Source: Anaerovibrio sp. (lineage in GTDB: Bacteria; Bacillota; Negativicutes; Selenomonadales; Selenomonadaceae). From it: a DNA stretch of 50,727 nt. Location of the stretch: NCBI GenBank assembly GCA_017475925.1, contig JAFVER010000036.1, positions 1 through 50,727 of the forward strand, written 5' to 3'. Position 1 is the first letter of the stretch; each line of letters opens with the position of its first letter. Positions 17,123 through 25,385 of the stretch are shown here, in pieces. The position numbers and the translations under genes were made by a program. The notes under the pieces are model-generated. The model had not been told where the DNA came from. It worked only from the letters and a program-made list of their open reading frames with translations, and searched no databases.

Positions 17123-18919
17123 TCACTGATCAATAGGCGAAATCACCATTTCCTCCAAAAACACCTTGCGATCAAGGAACGGAGCCTGATCCTCCAATGG
17201 GCGATTCACCAAGCGGCGATTGCTTGTCATCGCAGCAGAAACGCCTAGGAATTCCTGTTCCTCAACACACATGACCTCACACAGGACAGGACCATCTGTC
17301 ACAAAAAGTTCTTTTATTTTATTTGGAAGTTCCTCTGAACCTTCGATACGAAGATAGGAGATACCAAAAGCACGGGCGATTTTCTCGAAATCCGGCAGGC
17401 TCATACCTGATGATGCGTCACAGCCAATCAAACGGTTTCTGAACGCATTGTTTTGCAAATGCCGAATGCTGGAATATCCATTATTGTTCATGACACATAC
17501 TTTGATATTAAGTTTGTTAAACACAATGGTTTCCAATTCTTGAAGATTCATCATCACAGAGCCATCACCGTTGATAACTACCACCGGCCCATTCCCCGCA
17601 TAGGCCGCCCCGATAGAACCTGGCAGTGCATAGCCCATCTCCGCCTGCCCACCGGAAGTGATAGAACGCTGCCCTTTTTCGCTCCGAATACGTATGATAG
17701 GCGATACAGTAAAGAAAGTATTTCCTGCATCACTAATTACAGCAGCTTGCTCTGGAAGCACTTCTGACAGTGCCTCCGTGAAGTAGTACATATTGATTTT
17801 TTCTCCTGTTTTATATGCCTCTACACAGGTTGGGAATATCTCTTTCCAATGACGGCATTTTTCTGCCCAATTTGAAAAATCCCTTGATTTCTGCATATCA
17901 TTCATTTTTCGCAAAAATAGCTTCACATTTGCATAAATAAATCTATCGATATGCACCGTGTCCTTGGAATGCTCCGTTTCATCGATATCAACCACAATGA
18001 CCTTGGCCGCCCTTGCGAATTTTTCATATTCATATCCTGTGGTATCAATACTTAGCCTGCAGCCCAGTACCAGCACCAAATCCGCATTTGCCAAGGCAAA
18101 ATTCCCTGCTCTAGATGCCCCCAACATACCTACCATACCGATTGACAAAGGATGCGCCGCATCAACTAGATCATGTCCCAAGCGTGAATAGGTTAACGGG
18201 AGCCCATAAGCATCCATGAATTCCTTCAATTCTCCTATGGCCCGCCCCATACGAACGCCATTCCCCACCAGCAGTACAGGCCGCTCTGCACTTTTCAGTT
18301 CCTCGGCCACCCATTCTATATCCGACTCCATAGGCTCAATATCTGCCTTGTCCCGTCTGAGCACTGCATGCTGCATCTCATCTGGGTCAAATACCGTATT
18401 TTGGATATCCATAGGTACATCAATCCAGACAGGTCCTTTTCTTCCTGTAGTTGCTTCATGAATAGCCATATCTATTGACTCCACAATCTCTTCAGGAGAA
18501 TTTATCATCACTGCATATTTCGTAATAGACGAAACCAAGGCGATAATATCTGCTTCCTGCCGTCCCATCTGACGAAGTGGAACCTTGCTGTTGCGCACAG
18601 TCTGATGACGAGAAGCTTGACCAGAGATGAACACACAAGGAACACTGTCTTGCCAAGCATGAAGACAAGCTGTCATAGCATTAGTTCCCCCACAGCCAGT
18701 AGTTACCACGCAGGCACCAATGGTCTGGTTTACCTTTGCATAGGTAAGTGCAGCCATACCTGCCGCCTGTTCATGGTGTACCGAAACACTCTTTATATCC
18801 TTGTTGCGTGCCAGGGCATCCGTCAGAAACATGCAACCAGTTCCCGGCACAAAAAACACATGATGTGCTCCCGCTTCATATATACGGCTCATCAAATAAT
18901 CTACCATTCGAAGTCTCAT
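17123..18919 (-). CDS. Thiamine-diphosphate-dependent enzyme, acetolactate-synthase-like
   Basis: About 598 residues in the three-domain order of the family: N-terminal PYR domain with the activating glutamate in SVHHEQAAGM, a central domain (PVLLVGNGVRMG), and a C-terminal PP domain with the ThDP motif GDGSVMMNLQEL and VCVMNNNGYSS. Such enzymes decarboxylate a 2-oxo acid and transfer the aldehyde unit to an acceptor. No regulatory subunit is nearby, so ordinary branched-chain amino acid synthesis is unlikely. YerE-like C-branching of a keto sugar, or decarboxylation of the aldolase product, are alternatives. Start choice (18919 or 18928) is uncertain because a 7-bp hairpin separates the GAGGGGG ribosome site from both ATGs. 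Confidence 0.83.
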   Translation of the reverse strand: MRLRMVDYLMSRIYEAGAHHVFFVPGTGCMFLTDALARNKDIKSVSVHHEQAAGMAALTYAKVNQTIGACVVTTGCGGTNAMTACLHAWQDSVPCVFISGQASRHQTVRNSKVPLRQMGRQEADIIALVSSITKYAVMINSPEEIVESIDMAIHEATTGRKGPVWIDVPMDIQNTVFDPDEMQHAVLRRDKADIEPMESDIEWVAEELKSAERPVLLVGNGVRMGRAIGELKEFMDAYGLPLTYSRLGHDLVDAAHPLSIGMVGMLGASRAGNFALANADLVLVLGCRLSIDTTGYEYEKFARAAKVIVVDIDETEHSKDTVHIDRFIYANVKLFLRKMNDMQKSRDFSNWAEKCRHWKEIFPTCVEAYKTGEKINMYYFTEALSEVLPEQAAVISDAGNTFFTVSPIIRIRSEKGQRSITSGGQAEMGYALPGSIGAAYAGNGPVVVINGDGSVMMNLQELETIVFNKLNIKVCVMNNNGYSSIRHLQNNAFRNRLIGCDASSGMSLPDFEKIARAFGISYLRIEGSEELPNKIKELFVTDGPVLCEVMCVEEQEFLGVSAAMTSNRRLVNRPLEDQAPFLDRKVFLEEMVISPIDQ

Positions 18920-18954
18920 AGTAAGCATTGGGCGTTTCGCCCAACTACCCCCTC

Positions 18955-20001
18955 TCAAATTTCATGCACAGGACTAAAATAAGTAGAAGACAAATCCATG
19001 GCCGCCGCCGCACTGGAAAGACCAGTGCCAAAGCCGCTCATAACAACATGGCTTAAATCCAAAGATGATTTTTCCATTTGACGACACAGAAGGAGTGCAA
19101 CTGAAGCCGCCCCAATATTTCCTGTGTCCTCCATGTCCACAGGCACCTTGTCCAGTGGCACCCCTATCTGCCTGGCCAGACTTTTTACAATAAACTCATT
19201 GGCCTGATGTAATGCATAGGCTGTCACATCCTCCTGCTCCCAACCCTGTGCCTCTAAAACTTCCTGTATTGTGCCTGGCACTTCGCCGACTATATACCGC
19301 ATCAGTTCCAAGCCATTCATACACACATTTTCCAATGTGTGTATATTGCCCTCCGCATCCTCAACCGGTTGATCAGTCACACCGACTTTTCTTGGCATAC
19401 GGGCACCTCCCGCTGGCACATAAAGGTACTCAATTCCTGCACCATCATGCCGAAAAGCAAAGGCTGAAGGGTGGCTTCCTTCCGAAACCGTAACCAGCAT
19501 AGCTGCGCCACCATCCCCATGGACTAGGCGCATAGACTTATCTTTTTCATTGACATTGCGGGTGGGAATATCCCCGCAGCAAGTCAGGACATTCTTACAG
19601 AAGCCGGATTCTACCAACAGAACTGCCTGAAACAGGGCATATATAAATCCTGGGCAACCATGCTTGATATCCATGGCCACACAGTGTTTCGGTAGATTCA
19701 GCCTCTTTTGCAGTACACCTACCGTACCAGGAATAATATAATCCGGTTGTGGCGTGACATAAACAATACCGTCTATCTGACTCCTATCAAACTGCATTTC
19801 CTGAAAAAGATGCTCTGCCGCATCTATGCAGTAATCTGCAGTAGTCATCCCCTCTGGCGCCACGCATACCTCCCGAATACCGGTCAGCTTGCTGATACGG
19901 TCTACGGTTTTGATATCGAAGCCCATATCGTGAATATGGACACGGTGCTTGGGTATAGAGGAGGATATGCCTGCAAGTATAGCCTTATTAAATAAAGTCA
20001 T
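18955..20001 (-). CDS. 3-oxoacyl-ACP synthase III family protein (KASIII copy 2)
   Basis: 348 residues, paralogue of the enzyme at 8561. Complete triad: cysteine in DIKHGCPGFIYAL, histidine in ALHQANEFIV, asparagine in DTGNIGAAS. AAGGA lies nine bases before ATG. It follows the second SDR and second ACP with small gaps, so the ACP/SDR/KASIII set is present twice, at the first and at the later part of the operon. It probably makes a 3-oxoacyl-ACP from an acyl-CoA and malonyl-ACP, or transfers an acyl group without condensation, as some KASIII relatives do. Confidence 0.88.
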   Translation of the reverse strand: MTLFNKAILAGISSSIPKHRVHIHDMGFDIKTVDRISKLTGIREVCVAPEGMTTADYCIDAAEHLFQEMQFDRSQIDGIVYVTPQPDYIIPGTVGVLQKRLNLPKHCVAMDIKHGCPGFIYALFQAVLLVESGFCKNVLTCCGDIPTRNVNEKDKSMRLVHGDGGAAMLVTVSEGSHPSAFAFRHDGAGIEYLYVPAGGARMPRKVGVTDQPVEDAEGNIHTLENVCMNGLELMRYIVGEVPGTIQEVLEAQGWEQEDVTAYALHQANEFIVKSLARQIGVPLDKVPVDMEDTGNIGAASVALLLCRQMEKSSLDLSHVVMSGFGTGLSSAAAAMDLSSTYFSPVHEI

Positions 20002-20013
20002 ATAACATCTTCC

Positions 20014-20781
20014 TTATCCATTTCCCAGCAAAAAGCCACCATCTACGACAACATCTGTTCCTGTAATCCAGCGTGCAGCATCACTCAAAAGAAAGAGAGT
20101 CATGCCGCTGACATCCTTAGGCTGGCCTAGTCCCAAATAATATTGGTGCAATACATCCTCTGGAAGTTCTGTTGTCTCTTGCACAAAATTCTTAGTCATT
20201 GGGGTTTCCACCCAACCTGGACTAATACTGTTGATTCGCTGCTTCTTGCGACTTATTTCCTTTGCAATGGAGCGAACAGCAGTCTTCACTGCAGCCTTTG
20301 CCCCCGAATAAGCGAATTGTCCCTTGATACCCCAGTACGCTGCAGTTGAAGAAAACACCACAAACGATGCCCCAGTCTCTGCATATTTTTTTCTAGTAGC
20401 ACATTGGAGTAAATTTATCATGCCCCAAAAACTGGTATCAAAAATATCTCGTGCCAGCCTATCATCAAGCATTTGCAATGGTGACATGCCTGTAATACCT
20501 ACAGTATACACCCCTCCGTGCAATTTTCCCTTTGCCTCTACAAAAGGTTGAATGGCACCTTCCCAATCACGTTTATCTGCTTTCAAAACATCCAAGGATA
20601 CAACGTTTATTTTCTCAGGATACTCTGCACGTAATTCTTCTAATCTACTCACATTACGTGCTATAGACAACACATTTGCCCCTGCTTCTGCCAAATCCAA
20701 AGCGATCTGCTTTCCCATACCAGAAGATGCGCCAACCACAATAAAATTCTTGTCTTCAAAGTGAAACTCAACGTCCCTCAT
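20014..20781 (-). CDS. Short-chain dehydrogenase/reductase, FabG-like (copy 2)
   Basis: 255 residues. Cofactor motif VVGASSGMGKQIALDL; catalytic serine in VFSSTAAYWG; Tyr-Lys in FAYSGAKAAV; INSISPGWVETPM; closing DVVVDGGFLLGNG. It overlaps the ACP stop codon (ATGA), so the two are coupled. Strongly similar along its full length to the SDR at 7505-8263, evidence of an ACP/SDR duplication. Expected reaction: 3-oxoacyl-ACP to 3-hydroxyacyl-ACP with NADPH. Confidence 0.86.
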   Translation of the reverse strand: MRDVEFHFEDKNFIVVGASSGMGKQIALDLAEAGANVLSIARNVSRLEELRAEYPEKINVVSLDVLKADKRDWEGAIQPFVEAKGKLHGGVYTVGITGMSPLQMLDDRLARDIFDTSFWGMINLLQCATRKKYAETGASFVVFSSTAAYWGIKGQFAYSGAKAAVKTAVRSIAKEISRKKQRINSISPGWVETPMTKNFVQETTELPEDVLHQYYLGLGQPKDVSGMTLFLLSDAARWITGTDVVVDGGFLLGNG

Positions 20782-21008
20782 ACTTGCGAATCATCCCTAA
20801 CCATATTGTATAAATCACCAACGGTTCGTGCTGCTTTTATATCTGTTGGTTTAATATTGCTACATCCCCTTGTAGCACAAAAAGCCATGAAGGCTATATT
20901 ACTCACTGAATCCCATTCCTCAATCTCTTCAAGTTTGGTCTCCAAAGAAAGTTCCTCTTCCGTATCCATCAAATCAACTAATTCTTCTAAAAATTCATTT
21001 TTATTCAT
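20778..21008 (-). CDS. Acyl carrier protein (copy 2)
   Basis: 76 residues from ATG 21008; a GTG three codons upstream is an alternative, and AGGAGTG supports either. The region IEEWDSVSNIAFMAF holds the phosphopantetheine serine (DSVS), and ELVDLMDTEEELS matches the ACP at 8308. It is the first gene of the long leftward operon and overlaps the SDR that follows by four bases. A plausible promoter lies 30-60 bp upstream. Confidence 0.83.
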   Translation of the reverse strand: MNKNEFLEELVDLMDTEEELSLETKLEEIEEWDSVSNIAFMAFCATRGCSNIKPTDIKAARTVGDLYNMVRDDSQV

Positions 21009-21039
21009 TTTTTTCACTCCTAAGCCTAATATATTTTAT

Positions 21040-21068
21040 ATTTTACACCCAATCTAATAGTTTTCCAA
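21040..21068 (-). promoter_or_regulatory. Candidate sigma-A promoter of the acyl/sugar operon
   Basis: On the minus strand TTGGAA (21068-21063), a 17-bp spacer and TAAAAT (21045-21040) precede the first ACP gene. Spacing is ideal and the boxes differ from consensus at two and one positions. It lies in the only sizeable gap upstream of a gene block that otherwise runs without breaks. AT-rich sequence makes chance matches common, so this is tentative. Confidence 0.4.
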
Positions 21069-21284
21069 CTGCGCAACTCAAAGTCCCCGTTTACTATTTG
21101 TGTATGCTACCATCCTCTATCAGCATATATCTGAAATCTCATTTTATCAACTATCTTTAACGTTATAATAATTAACCTATGTGCAAACAACACATTGTCA
21201 CTATAGCTATTTTTATCGTGGAATTTGTTAATACCTTGGATAAAACTACTTTTCCAGTAAGCTGTTGCAAATATTACAAATGCT

Positions 21285-21845
21285 TTAATCTCGTCCAAAC
21301 AAATCCCTTGTGTAAACCTTATCTGCCACATCACGCAGGCATTCATCAAATCTGTTAGCAATGATACATTGGCACATCTTTTTGAATTCTTCAAAATTGT
21401 CAATAACCTTACTTCCAAAAAAGGTAGTCCCAGCCTCCAGAGTTGGTTCATAAATAACCACAGTAGCCCCTTTGGCCTTGATGCGTTTCATGACCCCTTG
21501 AATAGCTGATTGGCGAAAATTATCAGAATTACTTTTCATGGTAAGTCTGTAGACACCAATCACACAGTCCTTTTCCGTATCACTGCTATAATCACCGTTA
21601 TTATAATAATCGTAATAACCAGCTTTTTTCAGGACCTGATCGGCAATAAAGTCTTTTCTTGTTCGATTGCTTTCTACTATGGCACTTATCATGTTCTGTG
21701 GTGCATCGGAATGGTTTGCCAAAAGCTGCTTCGTATCCTTTGGCAGACAGTAGCCGCCATATCCGAAGGAAGGGTTATTATAGTGAGTCCCAATACGCGG
21801 ATCCAACCCAATCCCCTGAATTATCTCCTTTGTAGTTAACCATGG
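21285..21845 (-). pseudogene. Truncated nucleotide-sugar dehydrogenase, C-terminal part (copy A)
   Basis: An open frame of 173 residues (21285-21806) matches the last 170 or so residues of the intact dehydrogenase at 22835-24082. It keeps [15 protein letters not shown] with the catalytic cysteine, and the same ending TRDLFGRD. Matching DNA continues past the frame start to about 21845 and then stops abruptly. It lacks the N-terminal NAD domain, so it cannot be an active enzyme. The difference from the intact copy is modest, so the duplication is fairly recent. Confidence 0.82.
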
Positions 21846-21913
21846 TCTTATGAGCTTATTTTTTTAATATATACCTTCTAGCATTAGTAGCTCCAACTGC
21901 CTCTATTTCTTTT

Positions 21914-21948
21914 ATCAAGTCTATTCACGATGATACACTGACACAATA
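21914..21948 (-). pseudogene. Short dehydrogenase scrap (copy B)
   Basis: About 35 bp (starting ATCAAGTCTATT on the plus strand) match the part of the intact dehydrogenase that encodes [10 protein letters not shown], at roughly nine in ten positions. It lies between fragment A and the zeta-toxin gene. It shows that a further copy was lost here. The rest of 21846-22034 holds nothing else I recognise. Confidence 0.5.
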
Positions 21949-22034
21949 CTAAGCATGATTTTTTAATTATTTCTAATTTAGCTTAGAGTCAACAATTTGT
22001 TGACGATTTATCAATTCAGAAAACATACTTACAC

Positions 22035-22613
22035 CTAAAAATCACTTATCCCTGTCAACCGAGTTATATCATCATTACTCCAGTACTTGTTACACCATCT
22101 ATAAAAAATATCTTTTCTTTTTTTGAAGATTCTAAATGGTTCCCTGGTATTATCATAAATATGCAATATGTCGCAAATATCCACTAACTCAGGAACTAAC
22201 CTAAGAGCTTTGATATACCTTGATCGTATTTTATTCTCAGGTACTCCATGACCTCCCAAAGCTTCCCTTGCACTTACTCTAGCAACATTAATATTAACAT
22301 TCGATGTCAAAACATATATACCACGAACAAAGTATCCGTTTGCCTTAGCTTTTCTTAACAACAACAAGTTCCGTTCTGTTGATAAAACAGTTTCAAATGT
22401 AAAATTCTTTTGTTCAGCAATCATCTTCTCGCGCAACTCTTCTGCTTTAATTGCTGCCTCCAGATCTGAACACAATGTTGTCCTTTTTATATCATCAGCG
22501 TTAATATACTCGCCAACCAACTTAGCCATACGCGTTATTGTTGTTTTGCCACTTCCATTAGGGCCAGCAAATACTACCACCTCTGGTAATTTTATGGTAT
22601 TATTCTCCGACAT
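22035..22613 (-). CDS. Zeta-toxin-like P-loop kinase
   Basis: 192 residues from ATG 22613, preceded by GGGAGG. The Walker A motif is VFAGPNGSGKTTITRMA; INADDIKRT and the FETVLS region follow, as in zeta toxins, which phosphorylate UDP-N-acetylglucosamine and block wall synthesis. The start overlaps the end of a small upstream gene, the usual toxin-antitoxin arrangement. The module sits between two copies of the dehydrogenase, so it was probably inserted with the duplication. The family is clear; toxicity is inferred. Confidence 0.83.
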   Translation of the reverse strand: MSENNTIKLPEVVVFAGPNGSGKTTITRMAKLVGEYINADDIKRTTLCSDLEAAIKAEELREKMIAEQKNFTFETVLSTERNLLLLRKAKANGYFVRGIYVLTSNVNINVARVSAREALGGHGVPENKIRSRYIKALRLVPELVDICDILHIYDNTREPFRIFKKRKDIFYRWCNKYWSNDDITRLTGISDF

Positions 22614-22794
22614 ATTCGCGCCTCCCATCAGGATATTCTAAATATGCCCTTTGGGTTTCATCATCATATCTTGCCACAGGAAGGCCTTTTATTTTTCTTA
22701 CTTCGTCATCTATTCTGATAGACTCTTTAAAGCGATGTGTTAACTCTTCATCAGAAATACCACACATAGAGTCTAATTCATTTGTCACTGTCAT
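22600..22794 (-). CDS. Small antitoxin candidate paired with zeta-like toxin
   Basis: 64 residues from ATG 22794 with GGAAGGTGAT upstream. It is charged and helical at first (ISDEELTHRFKESIRIDDEV) with a short C-terminal strand ending DGRREYVGE. It does not resemble the classical epsilon antitoxin that I know. It overlaps the toxin start by 14 bp, and position is the main evidence for its role. Confidence 0.6.
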   Translation of the reverse strand: MTVTNELDSMCGISDEELTHRFKESIRIDDEVRKIKGLPVARYDDETQRAYLEYPDGRREYVGE

Positions 22795-22834
22795 AGCTAT
22801 CACCTTCCACAATATATATTATGTCCAATACTCT

Positions 22835-24082
22835 TCAATCTCTCCCAAACAAATCCCGTGTATATACCTTATCTGCCACATCACTCAAACATTTATCAAA
22901 TCTATTGGCAATGATACACTGACACATACGCTTAAACGATTCAAGGTCACCGATTACTTTGCTTCCGAAGAAGGTCGTCCCATTCTCCAGAGTTGGTTCA
23001 TAGATAACCACAGTAGCCCCTTTGGCCTTAATACGCTTCATTACCCCCTGAATTGCCGACTGTCGGAAATTATCTGAGTGGCTTTTCATGGTAAGCCGAT
23101 AAACACCAATTATGCATTCTTTTTCTGAGGCACTACTATAATCACCATTACTATAATAATCGTAATATCCAGCCATTTTGAGTACCTGATCGGCAATAAA
23201 ATCTTTTCTGGTACGATTACTTTCTACTATGGCACTTATCATATTCTGAGGTACATCTGAATAATTCGCCAAAAGCTGCTTAGTATCCTTTGGCAGGCAG
23301 TATCCACCATAACCGAAGGACGGATTATTATAATGAGTACCAATACGCGGATCCAATCCAATCCCCTGAATTATATCCTTTGTATTTAAACCTTTCATCT
23401 CCGCATAAGTATCCAATTCATTAAAATATGAAACCCGCAGTGCCAAATATGTATTGGCGAAAAGTTTCACCGCTTCAGCCTCAGCAAATCCCATAAAGAG
23501 TGTATCTATATTTTCTTTCTCGGCACCTTCCTGCAAAAGTCTGGCAAATATTTCTGCCCACGCTTTGCTGCTGTCATCGCACCCCACAATAATTCTGCTG
23601 GGATATAGATTATCATACAGTGCCTTGGATTCCCGCAGAAATTCCGGAGAAAAAATGATTCTATCCGTATAAAACTTCCGTCGAATACTCTCTGTATATC
23701 CAACAGGTATAGTACTTTTTATAACTATAATCGCCGTATCACTGTTTTTCAGCACCTGCTTTATAACACTCTCCACAGTGGAACAGTCAAAATGCTGGGT
23801 CACAGGGTCATAATTTGTAGGAGTTGCGATGATTACATAGTCTGCCGCTTTATATGCACTATCTCCGTATATGGTCGCAGTCAAGCGGAGTGGCTTCTCT
23901 TTAAGATACTTTTCTATATATTCATCTTGTATGGGAGATTCCTTTTGATTTATTTTATTTACTTTTTCTTCACTAATATCCACAGCAATAACATCGTGAT
24001 ACTGCGACAGCAACACCGCCAGGGATAAACCCACATATCCTGTCCCCGCCACTACTATTCTAAGTTTTTCATACGCTCTCAT
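22835..24082 (-). CDS. ugd-like: UDP-glucose 6-dehydrogenase-like nucleotide-sugar dehydrogenase
   Basis: 415 residues, full length for the family. NAD-binding [14 protein letters not shown] at the N-terminus, [22 protein letters not shown], and the catalytic cysteine in [14 protein letters not shown]. These enzymes oxidise the C6 hydroxyl of a UDP-sugar to a carboxylate, usually UDP-glucose to UDP-glucuronate, for surface glycans. Other members act on UDP-N-acetyl sugars or GDP-mannose, so the substrate is not certain. It is the only intact one of four copies in 5 kb; the others are scraps at 21285, 21914 and 25050. Confidence 0.9.
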   Translation of the reverse strand: MRAYEKLRIVVAGTGYVGLSLAVLLSQYHDVIAVDISEEKVNKINQKESPIQDEYIEKYLKEKPLRLTATIYGDSAYKAADYVIIATPTNYDPVTQHFDCSTVESVIKQVLKNSDTAIIVIKSTIPVGYTESIRRKFYTDRIIFSPEFLRESKALYDNLYPSRIIVGCDDSSKAWAEIFARLLQEGAEKENIDTLFMGFAEAEAVKLFANTYLALRVSYFNELDTYAEMKGLNTKDIIQGIGLDPRIGTHYNNPSFGYGGYCLPKDTKQLLANYSDVPQNMISAIVESNRTRKDFIADQVLKMAGYYDYYSNGDYSSASEKECIIGVYRLTMKSHSDNFRQSAIQGVMKRIKAKGATVVIYEPTLENGTTFFGSKVIGDLESFKRMCQCIIANRFDKCLSDVADKVYTRDLFGRD

Positions 24083-24225
24083 ATACTCACCATAAATCTG
24101 TTATGCAAACATTTATACAGAATCAATGATACTTAATATCTGCGCCTCTATATTGTCGTCATTCACCGACATTTCATCGCCAATCACTGCTATTTTAGCA
24201 TTGTTTGAATCTTTTCGGATAAGTA

Positions 24226-24504
24226 TCAATCACCATAAAACCCATTATCGCTCTTCTCACGCCAAGTAATGTACATAGCCTTGTAATTATCTTTGATAAA
24301 AGCTTTTATGCGATTTATTTCTCTGTCTGTCAATAAACCACGTTCTTGCAGTACAGCATCGCCATTTCTTTTAATAAAAAATTTTGCACTACCACTTTCG
24401 GTAAGCTTGCTATCACTAGCATGGGCATGCATACATTCAACTACGCAATGAGATGTAAAATACAGATAATATCCACAAATCTTGAAATAAAAATACTTAG
24501 GCAT
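24226..24504 (-). CDS. DUF4160-like small protein
   Basis: 92 residues. The pattern GYYLYFTSHCVVECMHAHAS, followed by KFFIKRNGDAV and LTDREINRIKAFIKDNY, is that of DUF4160, in which a His-x-His pair follows a short strand (HAHA here). Such proteins usually stand beside a small partner and are suspected toxin-antitoxin members; no activity is established that I know. It overlaps the preceding gene by eight bases and forms a three-gene cassette with it and the one before. Confidence 0.6.
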   Translation of the reverse strand: MPKYFYFKICGYYLYFTSHCVVECMHAHASDSKLTESGSAKFFIKRNGDAVLQERGLLTDREINRIKAFIKDNYKAMYITWREKSDNGFYGD

Positions 24505-24730
24505 ATACAGGATCCTCCAGATATTTTTTATTACGCAAATAAATATCTGTTACAATTTCCACTTCAATGTCATCCATAGTCGTTTCAATCATTTCACCAG
24601 TAATATTTAACACAGATGCCTTGGTTGGATGCTCCAAATTCAACACCCTTATCAACTCGTTATCCTTGGTAAAGGCATATCCATTAACAATCATATCTGC
24701 ATTATCTGCTACTTTTTTTACATCAATCAT
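24497..24730 (-). CDS. Small protein of unknown function, middle gene of a three-gene cassette
   Basis: 77 residues with no recognised family. It reads as mixed strands: NGYAFTKDNELIRVLNLEHP followed by an acidic segment DDIEVEIVTDIYL. It overlaps its neighbours at both ends (eight bases each), so the three genes are translated as a unit. The setting beside a DUF4160 gene suggests an antitoxin or partner role; this is by position only. Confidence 0.5.
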   Translation of the reverse strand: MIDVKKVADNADMIVNGYAFTKDNELIRVLNLEHPTKASVLNITGEMIETTMDDIEVEIVTDIYLRNKKYLEDPVYA

Positions 24731-24995
24731 AATCCAAACACACTTCCTCTATATCTCTTAAAAACTCTTTTGGATCAATATAAAGATTAGTTAATATGGG
24801 ATACAAATCTATATAATCTTCTTCATCTTCGTCAGAATTATCATAACGTGCCATTACAACTATATATCCATTATCCCAGTCCAAAATCTTTGTATAACGA
24901 ACCAAATGGCTTGATGTACGAAAACGAATATTTATGTCTGCGTAAGAAAAAGAAGTCATGTCTCCCTCACTACTAAGAGTGGCCATTTTTTTCAT
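24723..24995 (-). CDS. Small acidic protein of unknown function, first gene of the cassette
   Basis: 90 residues from ATG 24995 (an upstream start is possible; AGAAAGGGTGAGATG lies just before). It contains LDWDNGYIVVMARYD, a run of acidic residues (DSDEDEEDYIDLYPIL) and a C-terminal helix. I do not recognise the family. Proteins of this size and layout often precede DUF4160-type genes. It overlaps the following gene by eight bases. Confidence 0.5.
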   Translation of the reverse strand: MKKMATLSSEGDMTSFSYADINIRFRTSSHLVRYTKILDWDNGYIVVMARYDNSDEDEEDYIDLYPILTNLYIDPKEFLRDIEEVCLDYD

Positions 24996-25049
24996 ACATC
25001 TCACCCTTTCTCAGTAAAACACCATAATTATACCGATATAAACAACTGC

Positions 25050-25385
25050 TCAATCTCTCCCAAACAAATCCCGTGTATATACCTTATCTTTCACATCTCG
25101 CAAACAGTCATCAATTCTATCACCAATTATGCATTCTTTTTCTGAGGCTCTACCATAATCACCGTTACTATAATAATCGTAATATCCAACCATTTTGAGT
25201 ACCTGGTCGGCAATAAAATCTTTTATTGTACGATTACTTTCTACTATAGCACTTATCATATTCTGAGGTACATCTGAATAATCCGCAAAAAGCTGCTTGA
25301 TATCCTTTAGCAGGCAGTAGCCGCCATAACCAAAGGAAGAATTATTGTAGTGATACCTATGCGTGGATCCAGGCCTATCTTAATA
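25050..25385 (-). pseudogene. Decayed nucleotide-sugar dehydrogenase remnant (copy C)
   Basis: It matches the C-terminal part of the intact dehydrogenase. A 69-residue frame (25050-25259) runs from [11 protein letters not shown] to TRDLFGRD but lacks about 67 codons between ECIIG and the RIDDCLRD segment. Upstream, DNA matching LDPRIG and FGYGGYCL continues to about 25385 with one base missing, which shifts the frame, and one Pro codon changed. Truncation, frameshift and deletion together mark it as dead. Confidence 0.8.

Noticed and set aside
17123..18919. Calling the ThDP enzyme acetolactate synthase (ilvB)
   Set aside because: No ilvN or other branched-chain amino acid gene is adjacent and the operon context is glycan acyl synthesis; only the superfamily can be supported.
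24113..24229. A 38-residue frame between the dehydrogenase and the DUF4160 gene, starting TTG
   Set aside because: The text (KIAVIGDEMSVNDDNIEAQ) looks protein-like and may be a gene remnant, but it has no clear start or partner.
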